Shown: positions 31,507 to 41,170 of the stretch, piece by piece | Position numbering within the stretch: position 1 is the stretch's first letter | How the letters are laid out: each line of letters opens with the position of its first letter | Assembly (NCBI GenBank): GCA_013112545.1 | Contig: JABFGJ010000002.1 | Span: forward strand, 248,001 to 312,000 | Direction: 5' to 3' | From: Bacteroidota bacterium | GTDB lineage: Bacteria > Bacteroidota > Bacteroidia > Flavobacteriales_E > Vicingaceae | DNA length: 64,000 nt | The notes under the pieces: model-generated | What the model was told of the DNA's origin: nothing | What the model saw: only the letters and a program-made list of their open reading frames with translations | Databases searched by the model: none | Position numbers and translations under genes: made by a program

Positions 31507-32118
31507 ATGAAAAACGTACAGTGGGGAATCAACATCTTATTTGCTTTAATCATTGTTTATTTGTTAGTTGGGCAAACAAGCGGAGATACTCAAGAAATTG
31601 CAAAGGAAGAAAGCACAACAGCAGAAATGCCAAGGAATGAAAACAAAAGCAGTGATCAACTAGAAGTTAGATACATCAATAGTGATAGTATTTATACGCA
31701 TTATAAGATGGTTGATGATTTGCGTAAGGATTTAGAGGCTCGACAAAAACAATTTAGCAAAAGCCTTGAGAATAGGGTTAAAAAGTTTGAAGAAGAAGTG
31801 GGTCTTTTTCAACAAAACGCACCTACAATGAGCCAATTTGAAGGTCAACAAAAACAAAAAGAGCTGTTGGAAAAAGAACAAGAATTGGGACAAATGCAAC
31901 AAGAGTTAGCAGCACAATTAGCTGAAATGGAAAATGCTATGCAAATTAAAATTCGCAAAAACGTACTCGATCATATAGAAACTTACAAAAACAATGGAGT
32001 TGATTTAATTTTGGATTTTTCAAGCAATAGTAGTTTGTTAATGGCGCAAGATACTTTTGATATCACCCAAGAAGTAATCGAGTCTTTGAATAGTAAATAC
32101 GCCAATAAAAAAGATTAA
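31507..32118 (+). CDS. OmpH/Skp-family periplasmic chaperone-like protein
   Basis: The 203-residue protein has an N-terminal hydrophobic segment (about residues 7-22), a short acidic linker, then the OmpH pattern RYINSDSIYTHYKMV and a long helical coiled coil (about 75-145, rich in Gln, Glu and Lys), ending in IDLILDFSSNSSLLMAQDTF-like sequence. Skp-type proteins hold unfolded outer-membrane proteins. The spacing to the next gene is 3 bases, so the two form an operon. Confidence 0.82.
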   Translation: MKNVQWGINILFALIIVYLLVGQTSGDTQEIAKEESTTAEMPRNENKSSDQLEVRYINSDSIYTHYKMVDDLRKDLEARQKQFSKSLENRVKKFEEEVGLFQQNAPTMSQFEGQQKQKELLEKEQELGQMQQELAAQLAEMENAMQIKIRKNVLDHIETYKNNGVDLILDFSSNSSLLMAQDTFDITQEVIESLNSKYANKKD

Positions 32119-32121
32119 GAT

Positions 32122-32685
32122 ATGTTGATTGCCAAATTAAAAAAGGAGACAAATATCATTGAATATGTTTTGTACATGTTTCAAATTGAGGATATTGTAA
32201 GGTCTTTTAAATTTGATATGAATTTAATTAACCAGCATATTATTCAGCAATATGAGCAACCCGAGTCAGTTAAACTTGAAATAAAATCTTGGTATCAAAA
32301 CTTGATAGATACCATGAAAGCTGAGCAAATTGAACAAAGTGGCCACATGCAACGATTGAGCGAAACTATATCTGGTTTAGATATATTACACAACACATTA
32401 TTGACAACCATACAAGATAAAGAATATCAGAAATTGTATGAAATTGCAAAATCTCCCATGCAAGAACTTGTTCGGAAATCTGGAGGCAAGGGAACTAAGC
32501 ACGAAATTGAAATTGCTTTAAATGGATTATATGGTCTATTGGTACTTCGATTAAAAAAAGAAACTATTGGCAGTGAAACAGAGAAAGAAATGGCAAAAAT
32601 CACATCATTGTTGGCACATTTAAACCACCAATATTTTCAAATGAAAATGGGGAAATTATCTTTAAGCCAAGAAAAGCAGAACTAG
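32122..32685 (+). CDS. DUF4924 family protein
   Basis: The 187-residue, mainly helical cytoplasmic protein matches the Bacteroidota DUF4924 family (start MLIAKLKKETNIIEYVLYMF, middle LIDTMKAEQIEQSGHMQRL, end region LNGLYGLLVLRLKKE). Function unknown. It follows the OmpH-like gene by 3 bases and overlaps the convergent DUF4260 gene by 4 bases. Confidence 0.85.
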   Translation: MLIAKLKKETNIIEYVLYMFQIEDIVRSFKFDMNLINQHIIQQYEQPESVKLEIKSWYQNLIDTMKAEQIEQSGHMQRLSETISGLDILHNTLLTTIQDKEYQKLYEIAKSPMQELVRKSGGKGTKHEIEIALNGLYGLLVLRLKKETIGSETEKEMAKITSLLAHLNHQYFQMKMGKLSLSQEKQN

Positions 32686-33059
32686 GCGATTTTTCCTAAG
32701 TGGGTGTTTTTAAATCCATCGAAAAATTTAAGGCCATAACCAAAAATTCGGTCTAAGCTCGCATGGCCAAATAAGATTATTCCACACAAACTTACTATTG
32801 GGGCATTCGTTTGCCAGCCAATTATTAGAATAGCAATAGCCAATCCCCGATGATGAAAAATATTATAAGTAATAGCTCCTATTTTGGAGTTAACTAAATA
32901 AGCGATCATAGAAATATCGGGAGTGAAAATAAGTGCGATAAACCACCACCAAGCCAAATCTAGTTGGGTGAAGAGGAAAATTGAACCAATAAAAAATAGG
33001 ATTTCTTCGAGTTGAATTAATTGTTTCATGAGCTTAGATTTTTTGAAAATTAAATGCAT
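32682..33059 (-). CDS. DUF4260 family membrane protein
   Basis: The 125-residue protein has about four hydrophobic segments and matches the DUF4260 family (LEEILFFIGSIFLF, WWWFIALIFTPDISMIAYL, YNIFHHRGLAIAI, LFGHASLDRIFGYGLKFFDG). Conserved D, H and R residues lie at the membrane face. Function unknown. An internal Met (MKQLIQLEEI) is an alternative start. Confidence 0.82.
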   Translation of the reverse strand: MHLIFKKSKLMKQLIQLEEILFFIGSIFLFTQLDLAWWWFIALIFTPDISMIAYLVNSKIGAITYNIFHHRGLAIAILIIGWQTNAPIVSLCGIILFGHASLDRIFGYGLKFFDGFKNTHLGKIA

Positions 33060-33082
33060 ATTGTGATAGATACACCTATTTT

Positions 33083-34090
33083 TTAATTGTTTATTATTTC
33101 TTTAACTTTCATTTTTAGTTCATCTATTTCAGGTAAATAGAGTTGGTATTTAGAGACTATTAGCTTTGATTTGTCATTTAACATAGAGTATTCAACCATA
33201 ATATCATCTTTTTCTTCAGATAAAATTATACCAATTGGTTTGTTATCCTTATCATCACTTATTTCTTTTTCGTAGTAGCCTAAGTACAATTTCATTTGCC
33301 CGATGTGCTCATATTCACCCCCCCCTATTTTCAAGTCAATAAGTACATAACACTTCAGCTTTGTATGATAAAACACTAAATCAACGTAATAATGTTTATT
33401 GTTGAGGGTAATTCTCTGTTGTTGGCCTATGAAAGCAAAGCCTTTACCCAGTTCTAATAAAAATTTTTGTAAATTATTTATAATTGCCGTTTCAACATCA
33501 TTTTCTGAGTATTGCTTGTTTTCGGGAATACCAAGAAACTCAAATATATAAGGATCCTTCATTAAGCCTTTTTCAGATTTAACAAGGTGTCCTTTTATAG
33601 ATAATTCAAGAACCGCTTCTTTGTTTTGACTTAATGCTAGTCTATGGAATAAACCAGTTTTTTTCTGACGTTTTAGTTCACGAACTGTCCAATTTTCAAT
33701 TACTGCTTGGTTTTGATAGAACTCTCTTGCTAAGTCATCTTCAATTTTCAATAATTCATAATAATGTGACCAACCCAATTTGTGAGACACTGTCTCACAA
33801 ATTGGATATTTAATGTAAAAAAGGCGCATATAACTTAGATTACTCCTGCTAAATCCTTTACCATATTTCAAGTTCAAATCTTTAGATAAGTTTTCTAGAA
33901 GTCTTTTGCCATAAGTAGCCTTTTGATCTCCGTTTTGCTCAAATTCTATAATGCCCTTACCTATATTCCAATAAGCATTTAACATTTCAACATTAACTGC
34001 AGAAGCTACATTCTGCCTTGCAGATGTATATGCAATACTTATGTTTTCTATTAGTTTTTGATACTTATCGTTTTCTGGTTATTTATTCAT
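33083..34090 (-). pseudogene. YhcG/DUF1016 PDDEXK nuclease gene with nonsense codon 4
   Basis: The frame from the ATG at 34090 reads MNK, stop (34081-34079), then PENDKYQKLIENISIAYTSA and on without a break to 33083. Translation could restart at the ATG at 33985, giving a 300-residue protein lacking about 34 N-terminal residues. The body has the DUF1016 N domain (NAYWNIGKGIIEFEQNG, LGWSHYYELLKI) and the PD-(D/E)XK nuclease domain (FYHTKLKCYVLIDLKIGG, YLGYYEKEI). CAA to TAA is the simplest cause. A palindrome at 33775-33805 lies in the coding part and a similar one lies upstream of the start. Confidence 0.8.
33775..33805. repeat. 31-bp perfect palindrome inside the nuclease gene
   Basis: Two 15-bp arms (CCAATTTGTGAGACA and its complement TGTCTCACAAATTGG) flank one base. 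It encodes the PICETVSHKLGW segment. A second, imperfect copy (TTTGTGAGACA-C-TGTTTCACA) is at 34100-34120, about 10 bases upstream of the broken start codon. Confidence 0.85.
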
Positions 34091-34293
34091 ATCTAATAAT
34101 TTGTGAGACACTGTTTCACATATTAAACCAAAGATAATTAAATTCTTAGGTTTAACTTTCTCCAAAAAAAATTGAAGCGGGAAACAGAATGCTTTCGAGA
34201 AAATAATAAACCTGTTTTACCCATTTTTTTGTTTTAGGTAGTAGCATGGAAATATCGAGATTAGTCGGAGCTTTCTATTCGATTGAGTTTTCC

Positions 34294-34860
34294 TTATTCT
34301 TTTTTTCTTTTTCTCGTTTGTTTTGTTCTTCTAAATATGTTGTGTCATTCAGTTTTATCAATATTTTCTGCAATCATTACTGCGTATAGCTTCTCAAGGT
34401 TTGATAAAACTACTAATTCATTGAAGCTTGAAAAATCTCTAATATTCATACTCTTTTTGGCGTGTTTTTTATTTGCTTCTCGCCAATCTTTAGCTGTACA
34501 ATTGAACATTGCCATATTAAGTAAATCAGCCTCTTCTGCATAATCTAACCATTCTTTATCTTTTGAATAATTTTCTGTGGAATTATGTGTCCTTCGATGG
34601 CATCTGTTTGAATGTGATAATTTGTTTTACTCAAAATTCGTTTAACATTCCATTCAAGTTTGTATTGATTAGTTTCAATCTCCTTTAATCGGTGGAATTC
34701 TTTTATTAGAAGGAATTTAAACATTGGCTACAGTCCAAACACCAAATGCTTAAAAATCTTTATGAGCACAAGTTTCTCCATATCTTCCTGATATTGAAAC
34801 AATACCAATATCATTGATTGCCTCAACCCATTTTTTAGGAATTAGATTGAAATTGTTAAG
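34294..34860 (-). pseudogene. Decayed KilA-N domain gene
   Basis: On the minus strand several frames give pieces of one KilA-N protein in order: LIPKKWVEAINDIGIVSISG then RYGETCAHKDF; a piece with LLIKEFHRLKEIE and YHIQTDAIEGHIIP; and KDKEWLDYAEEADLLNMAMF then WREANKKHAKKSMNIRDFSS, ending at a premature TGA (34347-34345) with readable sequence beyond. At least one frameshift and two stops are present, so the gene is dead. KilA-N proteins belong to phages and mobile elements. No good start remains. Confidence 0.75.
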
Positions 34861-34873
34861 TCATGCTTTTATC

Positions 34874-34899
34874 TAAAGGTGTCGAATTCGACACCTTTA
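34874..34899. repeat. 26-bp perfect palindrome
   Basis: The arms TAAAGGTGTCGAA / TTCGACACCTTTA meet without a loop. It lies just upstream of the decayed KilA-N gene and is followed by AAAAATAGG. It could be an old operator or the remains of a coding palindrome like that in the nuclease gene. Confidence 0.8.
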
Positions 34900-35236
34900 A
34901 AAATAGGGTTGTGCAAAGTTTTCCAAAGCCCCACAAATTCAATGTTATTCTCCGAAGATTTAATGTCAAAAGTTAACTCCCTTCAATGAAGAAAAAAGAG
35001 GTAAGTCATGTTATAGGCCCGCATTTTTAGTACGGCTATAAATTTTATTTATTTTCAATTAATAAAGCTTCTTGGCTGAAGCGAAGCGGAACTGAAGTCA
35101 AGTCAAAATTTGTCAGTAATATTAATAGCTGAAGTTTTCTGTTTAAACTGGACGGTCTTTTAAATGCTACATAACAATCGAATATGACTCAATCTCACGT
35201 CACTCCCTCGCTATATTCAGTCCAAATTGATCTTTC
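34900..35236. other. Non-coding stretch
   Basis: No gene is supported between the KilA-N remnant and the glycosylase-like gene. It looks like eroded sequence continuous with the remnant; a short GAAGCGAAGCGGAACTGAAG segment near 35075-35095 is the only notable feature. Confidence 0.4.
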
Positions 35237-35815
35237 CTATTCAGCTTTTTTGTTTTTTGCAATGGTGTTTTTTAATTGAGGTAAAACAGTCAAGTCAAAC
35301 CATTCGTTTTTTCTCAACCATATATTATTTCTAGGTGAAGGATGTGGCAAAACAAAATACTTTGGGAGGTATTCTTGAAAGGATTTAACGGTTTCTGTTA
35401 AGGTCTTTTTTTCTTTCCCTTGTAGGTAGTAGTGTTGTGCGTAGGCTCCAATCAGAATAATGGTTTGCAGTTTGGGCATTAAGTTGAATAGTTTGGAATG
35501 CCATGCAGGAGCACATTCTTTTCGCGGCGGTAAGTCTCCTGATTTCCCTTTCCCTGGATAACAAAATCCCATCGGAATGAGTGCAAAAAGGGCTGGGTCA
35601 TAAAATTCATTTTTGCAAACTCCCAGCCAAGTTCTCAAACGCTCGCCGCTTTTGTCATCCCATGGAATTCCTGTTCTATCTACCACTTGGCCAGGTGCTT
35701 GTCCAACAATGGCAATCTTACTAGAAGCACTTGCCATTAGTATTGGGTTCGGTTGATTAGGTAAAAATTTTTCACAAATTCTACATGCTCTTATTTCTGC
35801 TAATAGCTTATCCAC
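35237..35815 (-). CDS. Uracil-DNA glycosylase superfamily protein
   Basis: The 192-residue protein has the UDG fold motifs GQAPGQVVDRTGIPWDD (about residues 37-53) and HPSPRN (about 157-162), and a central IILIGAYAQHYYL strand. It should remove uracil or related bases from DNA. CRIC at residues 11-14 is a partial version of the Cys pattern of iron-sulfur UDGs; the other Cys ligands are not obvious, so it may lack the cluster. It starts 3 bases from the neighbouring membrane-protein gene. Confidence 0.82.
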   Translation of the reverse strand: MDKLLAEIRACRICEKFLPNQPNPILMASASSKIAIVGQAPGQVVDRTGIPWDDKSGERLRTWLGVCKNEFYDPALFALIPMGFCYPGKGKSGDLPPRKECAPAWHSKLFNLMPKLQTIILIGAYAQHYYLQGKEKKTLTETVKSFQEYLPKYFVLPHPSPRNNIWLRKNEWFDLTVLPQLKNTIAKNKKAE

Positions 35816-35817
35816 GT

Positions 35818-36282
35818 TTAATATTTGATTTCTATGTCTAATTGATTGCCAGCATGTGCAGCTTTTCGGTCAAGTTTTAATCCAACCAACAAGCCTACTA
35901 TCATTCCAAAGGGCAAACCGATGGCAATTAAACCCATGTTCTTTGTCAACACCCCAAAGCTAGTACCTATAGGTACACCAATGGCTCCCATGCCTATCAT
36001 CATCCAAGTATTTCGATAATAGTTCTTTGTTACCAAGTTGTTTTCTTTAATGAGTAATTTCAATAATTCGTTTTGATTTTTTCTAAGCTCAGCCTTCAAT
36101 TTTTTATCGCTATCTTCTATTGCATTTATTTTATCAATATGTGTGTTGATTGATTGAACCACAGGTTCTGATAATTGCTTTTCTCGAATCAAATCGATAA
36201 AATGTACAAATTGAAGATAGTATTTAGATACACTCGTGTTTGCTTTTAAATCGGATCTCTTTTTTAAAACTGTTATTTCCAT
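35818..36282 (-). CDS. Hypothetical protein with two C-terminal membrane segments
   Basis: A 154-residue protein: helical cytoplasmic N-terminal part (about 1-85), then two hydrophobic glycine-rich segments (about 91-110 and 116-136). Family not recognised. It starts inside the end of the M1 peptidase gene (10-base overlap) and is followed 3 bases later by the glycosylase-like gene, so all three are likely one transcript. Confidence 0.65.
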   Translation of the reverse strand: MEITVLKKRSDLKANTSVSKYYLQFVHFIDLIREKQLSEPVVQSINTHIDKINAIEDSDKKLKAELRKNQNELLKLLIKENNLVTKNYYRNTWMMIGMGAIGVPIGTSFGVLTKNMGLIAIGLPFGMIVGLLVGLKLDRKAAHAGNQLDIEIKY

Positions 36283-37928
36283 TTTTCTATAAATACATAA
36301 TAATTGGGGTCAACTGAAATTTGATGTTTACCTGAGTTTAATTTGAAACTATTGAATTCTTGGTTTTTATTGAATTTTAAGGTCTGCTTTTCGCCATCTA
36401 TTATAACTTGCAAAGGCATATCAAAATCCTTATTGCAATTGGTCCATTTATACAGCAATTGATTGTTATTTTCAATTTTATAAGTAAAAGTTGGAATTCT
36501 AATATCCCTTAAATATTGATTGAAAAATGAGTTCAAATCTAAACCTAGAAATTGGGCAATGTATTCTTCTACTTCTTTGCTGCTAACTGTTTTATGATAA
36601 AATTCAGAATTCAAATTTCTAAGCAGATTTCTCCACATTTCATCATTGTTAAGCCACTGTCTAAGGGTGTGCAACATGCTGCTGCCTTTGTTGTAAATAT
36701 CGTTAGTTGGACTCTCATTTATTCCATAGTTGCTAATCATGGGCGATTTATTCTGTATGGTTTTTTGTTTGCCAATGATGTATGCTGCAGCCGCTTTTTT
36801 ACCGTAAAAATATTCGAGAAATAAAGCTTCAGAATAACTTGTAAAAGATTCATGAAGCCACATGTCGGCAATGTCTTTATAAGTTATGTTATTGGCAAAC
36901 CACTCGTGACCAGATTCGTGAATGATAATAAAATCAAATTTTTTGCCCCAGCCAGTTCCACTTAAATCTCTACCCAAATAACCATTTTGATAACCATTTC
37001 CGTAGGTTACAGAACTTTGATGTTCCATGCCTAAATAGGGGACTTCTACCAATTTATAACTGTCTTCGTAAAAAGGATATGGGCCAAACCAGTGTTCAAA
37101 TGCTTCCATCATTCTTTTAGCATCTTTAAACTGAACTTTAGCTTGATTTAAGTTTTGTTTCAAAACCCAATATTCCATATCTAACTCGCCTTTCTCGCCT
37201 TGATATTTTTCGCCAAAATGCACATAGTTACCAATGTTGAGGTTTACACCGTAATTGTTGATAGGATTGACCACCTTCCAGGTGTAGGTGTTTGTTTTGT
37301 CGTTGATTAACGAGTCCACTAATCGACCATTGCTCACAGCCATTAATCTTTTGGGAATAGTAGCGTGAATTGTCATGCCATTATCTGGTTCATCATACAT
37401 GTGATCTTTACATGGCCACCAAACACTTGCGCCCAATCCCTGACAAGAAGTGGCGATAAAATCGTTGTTTAATTCATCTTTTTTCCAAGAAAACCCACCA
37501 TCCCAAGGAGCCATCCTAGCTTCTCTAGGTTTTCCATTATAGGTAATGTGTATTTGATTTATTTCGCCAAGCGTTTGCTTTTTTTTGAGTTTAACAAAAT
37601 AGACGTTTCCTTCTCGATGGTACTTTAAGTTTTTTCCTTCTTGTGTTATTTTTTTAATTTTTAACGGTCTTTGCAAGTCAATTTGCATAAGAGTAGCCTC
37701 GGATATGACTTCATAAGTGATACTATTTCTACCTGAAATTGTTTTCTTAGTTGGATTTACCGAAACACTCAATTCATATTGCTTCAAATCCCACCAAGCC
37801 CTTTCTTTAGTGATGCTGCCTCTTAAAGTATCGGCTCTAGTCGTGTTTTTAGCATTCGGAAGGCTTTGCGTAAATGTAAAAAAGCTTAGCTGAATTAAAG
37901 TTAGGAGTATTAATAGTTGTTTCACCAT
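36273..37928 (-). CDS. M1-family zinc metallopeptidase
   Basis: The 551-residue secreted or periplasmic aminopeptidase has a signal peptide (residues 1-20), an N-terminal beta domain, the exopeptidase motif in YLGMEHQSSVTYGNGY, and the zinc site HESGHEWFANN with the third ligand Glu in WLHESFTSYSE. It removes N-terminal amino acids from peptides. It is shorter than classical M1 enzymes because it lacks the large C-terminal helical domain, which is common in Bacteroidota. It is the first gene of a three-gene run. Confidence 0.92.
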   Translation of the reverse strand: MVKQLLILLTLIQLSFFTFTQSLPNAKNTTRADTLRGSITKERAWWDLKQYELSVSVNPTKKTISGRNSITYEVISEATLMQIDLQRPLKIKKITQEGKNLKYHREGNVYFVKLKKKQTLGEINQIHITYNGKPREARMAPWDGGFSWKKDELNNDFIATSCQGLGASVWWPCKDHMYDEPDNGMTIHATIPKRLMAVSNGRLVDSLINDKTNTYTWKVVNPINNYGVNLNIGNYVHFGEKYQGEKGELDMEYWVLKQNLNQAKVQFKDAKRMMEAFEHWFGPYPFYEDSYKLVEVPYLGMEHQSSVTYGNGYQNGYLGRDLSGTGWGKKFDFIIIHESGHEWFANNITYKDIADMWLHESFTSYSEALFLEYFYGKKAAAAYIIGKQKTIQNKSPMISNYGINESPTNDIYNKGSSMLHTLRQWLNNDEMWRNLLRNLNSEFYHKTVSSKEVEEYIAQFLGLDLNSFFNQYLRDIRIPTFTYKIENNNQLLYKWTNCNKDFDMPLQVIIDGEKQTLKFNKNQEFNSFKLNSGKHQISVDPNYYVFIEKWK

Positions 37929-38038
37929 ATTCTTAAACGAAAATACTAAGGTAATACCGAAATGGAAACTTGATGGATTTTTTTTAAGAACGGTTTATAA
38001 TAGGCTTTATTTAAAACATAATTGAGAAAAAATGAAGC

Positions 38039-38056
38039 ATCCCTGATTTCAGGGAT
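38039..38056. repeat. Short palindrome upstream of the small secreted protein
   Basis: ATCCCTGA-TT-TCAGGGAT has perfect 8-bp arms around two bases. It lies between the divergent peptidase and the gene at 38148 and may be a stray repeat. Confidence 0.6.
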
Positions 38057-38147
38057 AAGCAAAAATCACGGAATTAGGCTAAGAAAACAGTTTTTAATGC
38101 GCTCATCTTTGGGGTGTTCAATTATTAAACAATTAAAAACAAAGATT

Positions 38148-38534
38148 ATGAAAACTTTAGCATTAACCTTTTTATTAGCAATCAATTCCATTCAGTTCAG
38201 CTTTGCACAAAATGATCCTAATATAAACCAAGTTGTTGTTAGCTCAGTTTATGAAGATGGAATAACCATTATCAATTGGGAGTCGAACCGAGAAGTAAAT
38301 ACCAGCTACTATTTGATTGAAAAATCTATTGATGGGCAGAATTTTGAAATAATCGGCAAAACAAAAGCAGGTAGTTCAACTTATAAAACTAAATCATATG
38401 AATTTGAAGACGTTGACTCTTTAAGCCAAAGAGCAAGCTATAGAATTACGTTAGTTTTGATGGATGGTAGTACAATTGCTACCCTTTTAAACACTTCAAG
38501 TGAAATGAATGTTGCAAATTCCATTAATAAATAA
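38148..38534 (+). CDS. Small secreted protein
   Basis: A 128-residue protein with a signal peptide (MKTLALTFLLAINSIQFSFA). The mature part reads ITIINWESNREVNTSYYLIE then ...SIDGQNFEIIGKTKAGS..., the fibronectin-like pattern common in Bacteroidota T9SS proteins just before the sorting domain, but here no sorting domain follows. The ATG at 38148 was chosen because it starts the signal peptide; the frame is open further upstream from 38022. It may be a truncated or stand-alone version of that module. Confidence 0.7.
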   Translation: MKTLALTFLLAINSIQFSFAQNDPNINQVVVSSVYEDGITIINWESNREVNTSYYLIEKSIDGQNFEIIGKTKAGSSTYKTKSYEFEDVDSLSQRASYRITLVLMDGSTIATLLNTSSEMNVANSINK

Positions 38535-38581
38535 TATTTATGTTGTAGGTTTGAAACTCTACTAATCTAATAAAAACTACT

Positions 38582-39250
38582 ATGTCAGAAATACAAGATG
38601 TCAGAACATTATTAATCAATCCAACGGGAAATAAGTCGATTAACTATTTTTTCTTTATGGTTGACTTGCCTTATTCCGATTCAATCGCAATAGAAAGCAG
38701 CAGTTGCATTGCACGCGAAGAAAATGAGAATGAATTTATTTTAACTATGGAATATGTTTTAGATGAAGCATCATTAGATTTAAATAAAACAAAAAGTTAT
38801 TTGCTGCCCTATTTTGTGCAAGAGAATGCTTCGAAAATAGTTGAAGTTATATTGACAGGTGTAGTAAATAATGAGCCTATCGCAAAATCTGGAGACGTTA
38901 AAACACCAACTATTAAATCAAGAGATGAAAGTTCAGAAGAATTAGATCATCCACGAATACTGGTTGTGAAAAGTCAAACTCATAATGATAATTTATACGT
39001 CATAGTTATGATTAAAACCCTAAATACTCATTCTAAAACATTGACGATTGAGGCAATAACAGGAGAAACAAACACCGATTTAAAGTGCACATACAATCCT
39101 CAAGATAATGACCCTTCAAAAGCAAGTGGGGAATACATAGTAGCAGCGAATTGTATTGATTCTACAGGGATACAATTTCATAAAGCCTATAAAAAAACGG
39201 ATGATAAAGTCTCAATAAAATATACAGATCCATCTCCAACAGTGATATAA
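38582..39250 (+). CDS. Hypothetical protein before the TPR kinase
   Basis: A 222-residue protein without signal peptide or membrane segment. No family recognised. It has a beta-rich pattern with two similar halves (NYFFFMVDLPYSDSI; LYVIVMIKTLNTHSK). Its stop is followed directly by the start codon of the histidine kinase gene, so it is probably translated with it and may belong to the same signalling unit. Confidence 0.6.
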   Translation: MSEIQDVRTLLINPTGNKSINYFFFMVDLPYSDSIAIESSSCIAREENENEFILTMEYVLDEASLDLNKTKSYLLPYFVQENASKIVEVILTGVVNNEPIAKSGDVKTPTIKSRDESSEELDHPRILVVKSQTHNDNLYVIVMIKTLNTHSKTLTIEAITGETNTDLKCTYNPQDNDPSKASGEYIVAANCIDSTGIQFHKAYKKTDDKVSIKYTDPSPTVI

Positions 39251-41170
39251 ATGCACAAAGCCAGACTAAGTTTTTTATTTTTATTTATATCAATTTTTGC
39301 TCTTGGCGAAAATCGAGACTCTGTCAGAATTGAGCGCATGGTTGATCTTGCTTTTCAATTGGAAGACCAATTCCCAGACTCAGCCTTCATTCTTTCTCGC
39401 CAAGTAATATTGGCAAGTAAAAAAATAGATTTTAAAATCGGCGAGAGTTATGGGTTTTTAAGATTAGGGTCTATTTATTATGGGAGAGGGACTTACGATT
39501 CTGCACTATATTATTCTAAAAAAGCGGCTCAGATAAGACAAGAAGAAAAAGATATAGTAGGCGCGTGTGGTGCACTAATTACGGTTAGTGATGTTTATCA
39601 AGCACAAGGAAAAATTGATTCTGCAATTTACACTATGCTCAATGCTTTGCAGTTGAGCTCTAAAGCTGATAATAATGCTTTAGAAATAAAGGTTTTGTTG
39701 CAGTTGGGTAACCTTTATCTGAAGTATAAACAAGAAAATGAGGCCTTAAAGTACTATTCGAAAGCAGAGAACAAGTTAACTGAAAGTTCAGCTGAAGACT
39801 TAAAATATTTAGTTAAGTCAGCATTTGGAGAGTTTTTTATTAGCAATAAAAAGTATGACGATGCCTTAAAAAAATACATCGAAGCACTGGAATACACAAA
39901 TGAAAACCTAGTGTATAAATCAAGTATTTATAATAATATGGCGGTTTGTTTCGAGAATCTTTCGAAATTAAAATTAGCCCAAGAGTTTTATACTAAAGCA
40001 TTAGAAATTCACAAACAATTGAATTTAGGGCCAGATATAGCACTCAGTTATTTTAATATTGGCAGTGTTTGCATCAATCGAGCTTTACCCGATAGTGCTA
40101 TTTTGTTTTTAAATAAATCATTGGGAATTGCAAAAATGATTGGCGACATAAATCGAGAAGCAAAAGTATTTGAACATTTGTCGGATGCCTTTAAGCTAAA
40201 AAAAGATTATTTAACTGCATATAATATGCACGTTAGGTATGTTCAACTAGCTGATTCTTTATTAAATATCGAAAAAATTCAGAGTATCTCTGAAATGCAA
40301 ACAAAATATGAAACGATACAAAAGGAGCAGCAAATCAAATTGTTAAATGAGCAAAATAAAACCAAAACGGCTCAACGGAATTTAATCATTGCAAGCTCTA
40401 CAGTATTGTTTTTGATATTGATTTTACTGAGTATTTATTTTATACAACGAAGTAGAATTGCCCAAAAAAATCAGTTAATCGCACAACAGCAACTAGAAAA
40501 CTTACTTGGAACTCAGGAAGCAAAAACATACAATGCCATGTTAGATGGACAAGCAGCCGAAAGAAATCGAATAGCAAATGATTTACACGATCGACTTGGC
40601 AGTATGTTGTCAACGATAAAGTTATTGTTTGGCTCTTTAGAAGAAAAAATTGATGCAGCTCAAGGCGAAAACAAAAATCAAATTTCAAGAGCGAACAATT
40701 TGATCGATGAAGCATGTGTAGAAGTAAGAAGAATTTCGCATAATTTAGGTTCAGGTATGGTTGCCGATTATGGCTTAGTTCACGCCTTAGACGATTTATG
40801 CATGAGTATTAATCAGACTAAAAAAATAAACTGTAAATTGCTGACATATAATGTTGAGGATGCTTTATCATTGAATATTGAAGTTGAATTATATCGAATA
40901 GTTCAAGAGGTTTTGAACAATGCATTAAAGCATGCTGAAGCCAAAAACATTACCGTGCAATTGAATCGATTGGATGAAGAATTAAGTTTGACAATAGAGG
41001 ATGATGGAAAAGGCTTTGATGTTAAAAGTAAAATGAAAAGTGGAGGAATGGGATTAGCAAATATTGAAATGAGAAGCAAAAAAATTAATGGCACTTTGCA
41101 CATTGATTCTGCATTGGGCAAAGGAACCACTACCATAATTGAAGTACCTTTAAATAACTCTCATGATTAG
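39251..41170 (+). CDS. TPR-containing sensor histidine kinase (HisKA_3 type)
   Basis: The 639-residue protein has a signal peptide, a periplasmic array of about six TPR repeats (residues ~40-335), a coiled segment, one transmembrane helix (about 377-396), a HisKA_3 domain (AERNRIANDLHDRLGSMLS) and an HATPase domain (EVLNNALKHA, DDGKGFD, GMGLANIEMR). It signals to the NarL-type regulator encoded next; the genes overlap by 8 bases. This architecture is common in Bacteroidota. The sensed ligand is unknown. Confidence 0.92.
   Translation: MHKARLSFLFLFISIFALGENRDSVRIERMVDLAFQLEDQFPDSAFILSRQVILASKKIDFKIGESYGFLRLGSIYYGRGTYDSALYYSKKAAQIRQEEKDIVGACGALITVSDVYQAQGKIDSAIYTMLNALQLSSKADNNALEIKVLLQLGNLYLKYKQENEALKYYSKAENKLTESSAEDLKYLVKSAFGEFFISNKKYDDALKKYIEALEYTNENLVYKSSIYNNMAVCFENLSKLKLAQEFYTKALEIHKQLNLGPDIALSYFNIGSVCINRALPDSAILFLNKSLGIAKMIGDINREAKVFEHLSDAFKLKKDYLTAYNMHVRYVQLADSLLNIEKIQSISEMQTKYETIQKEQQIKLLNEQNKTKTAQRNLIIASSTVLFLILILLSIYFIQRSRIAQKNQLIAQQQLENLLGTQEAKTYNAMLDGQAAERNRIANDLHDRLGSMLSTIKLLFGSLEEKIDAAQGENKNQISRANNLIDEACVEVRRISHNLGSGMVADYGLVHALDDLCMSINQTKKINCKLLTYNVEDALSLNIEVELYRIVQEVLNNALKHAEAKNITVQLNRLDEELSLTIEDDGKGFDVKSKMKSGGMGLANIEMRSKKINGTLHIDSALGKGTTTIIEVPLNNSHD

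Noticed and set aside
34283-34543. Plus-strand open frame of 86 codons
   Set aside because: It is antisense to the decayed KilA-N gene, whose minus-strand pieces are clearly recognisable.
38022-38147. Upstream in-frame extension of the small secreted protein
   Set aside because: The extension reads unlike protein and would bury the signal peptide that starts at 38148; it also covers a short palindrome.
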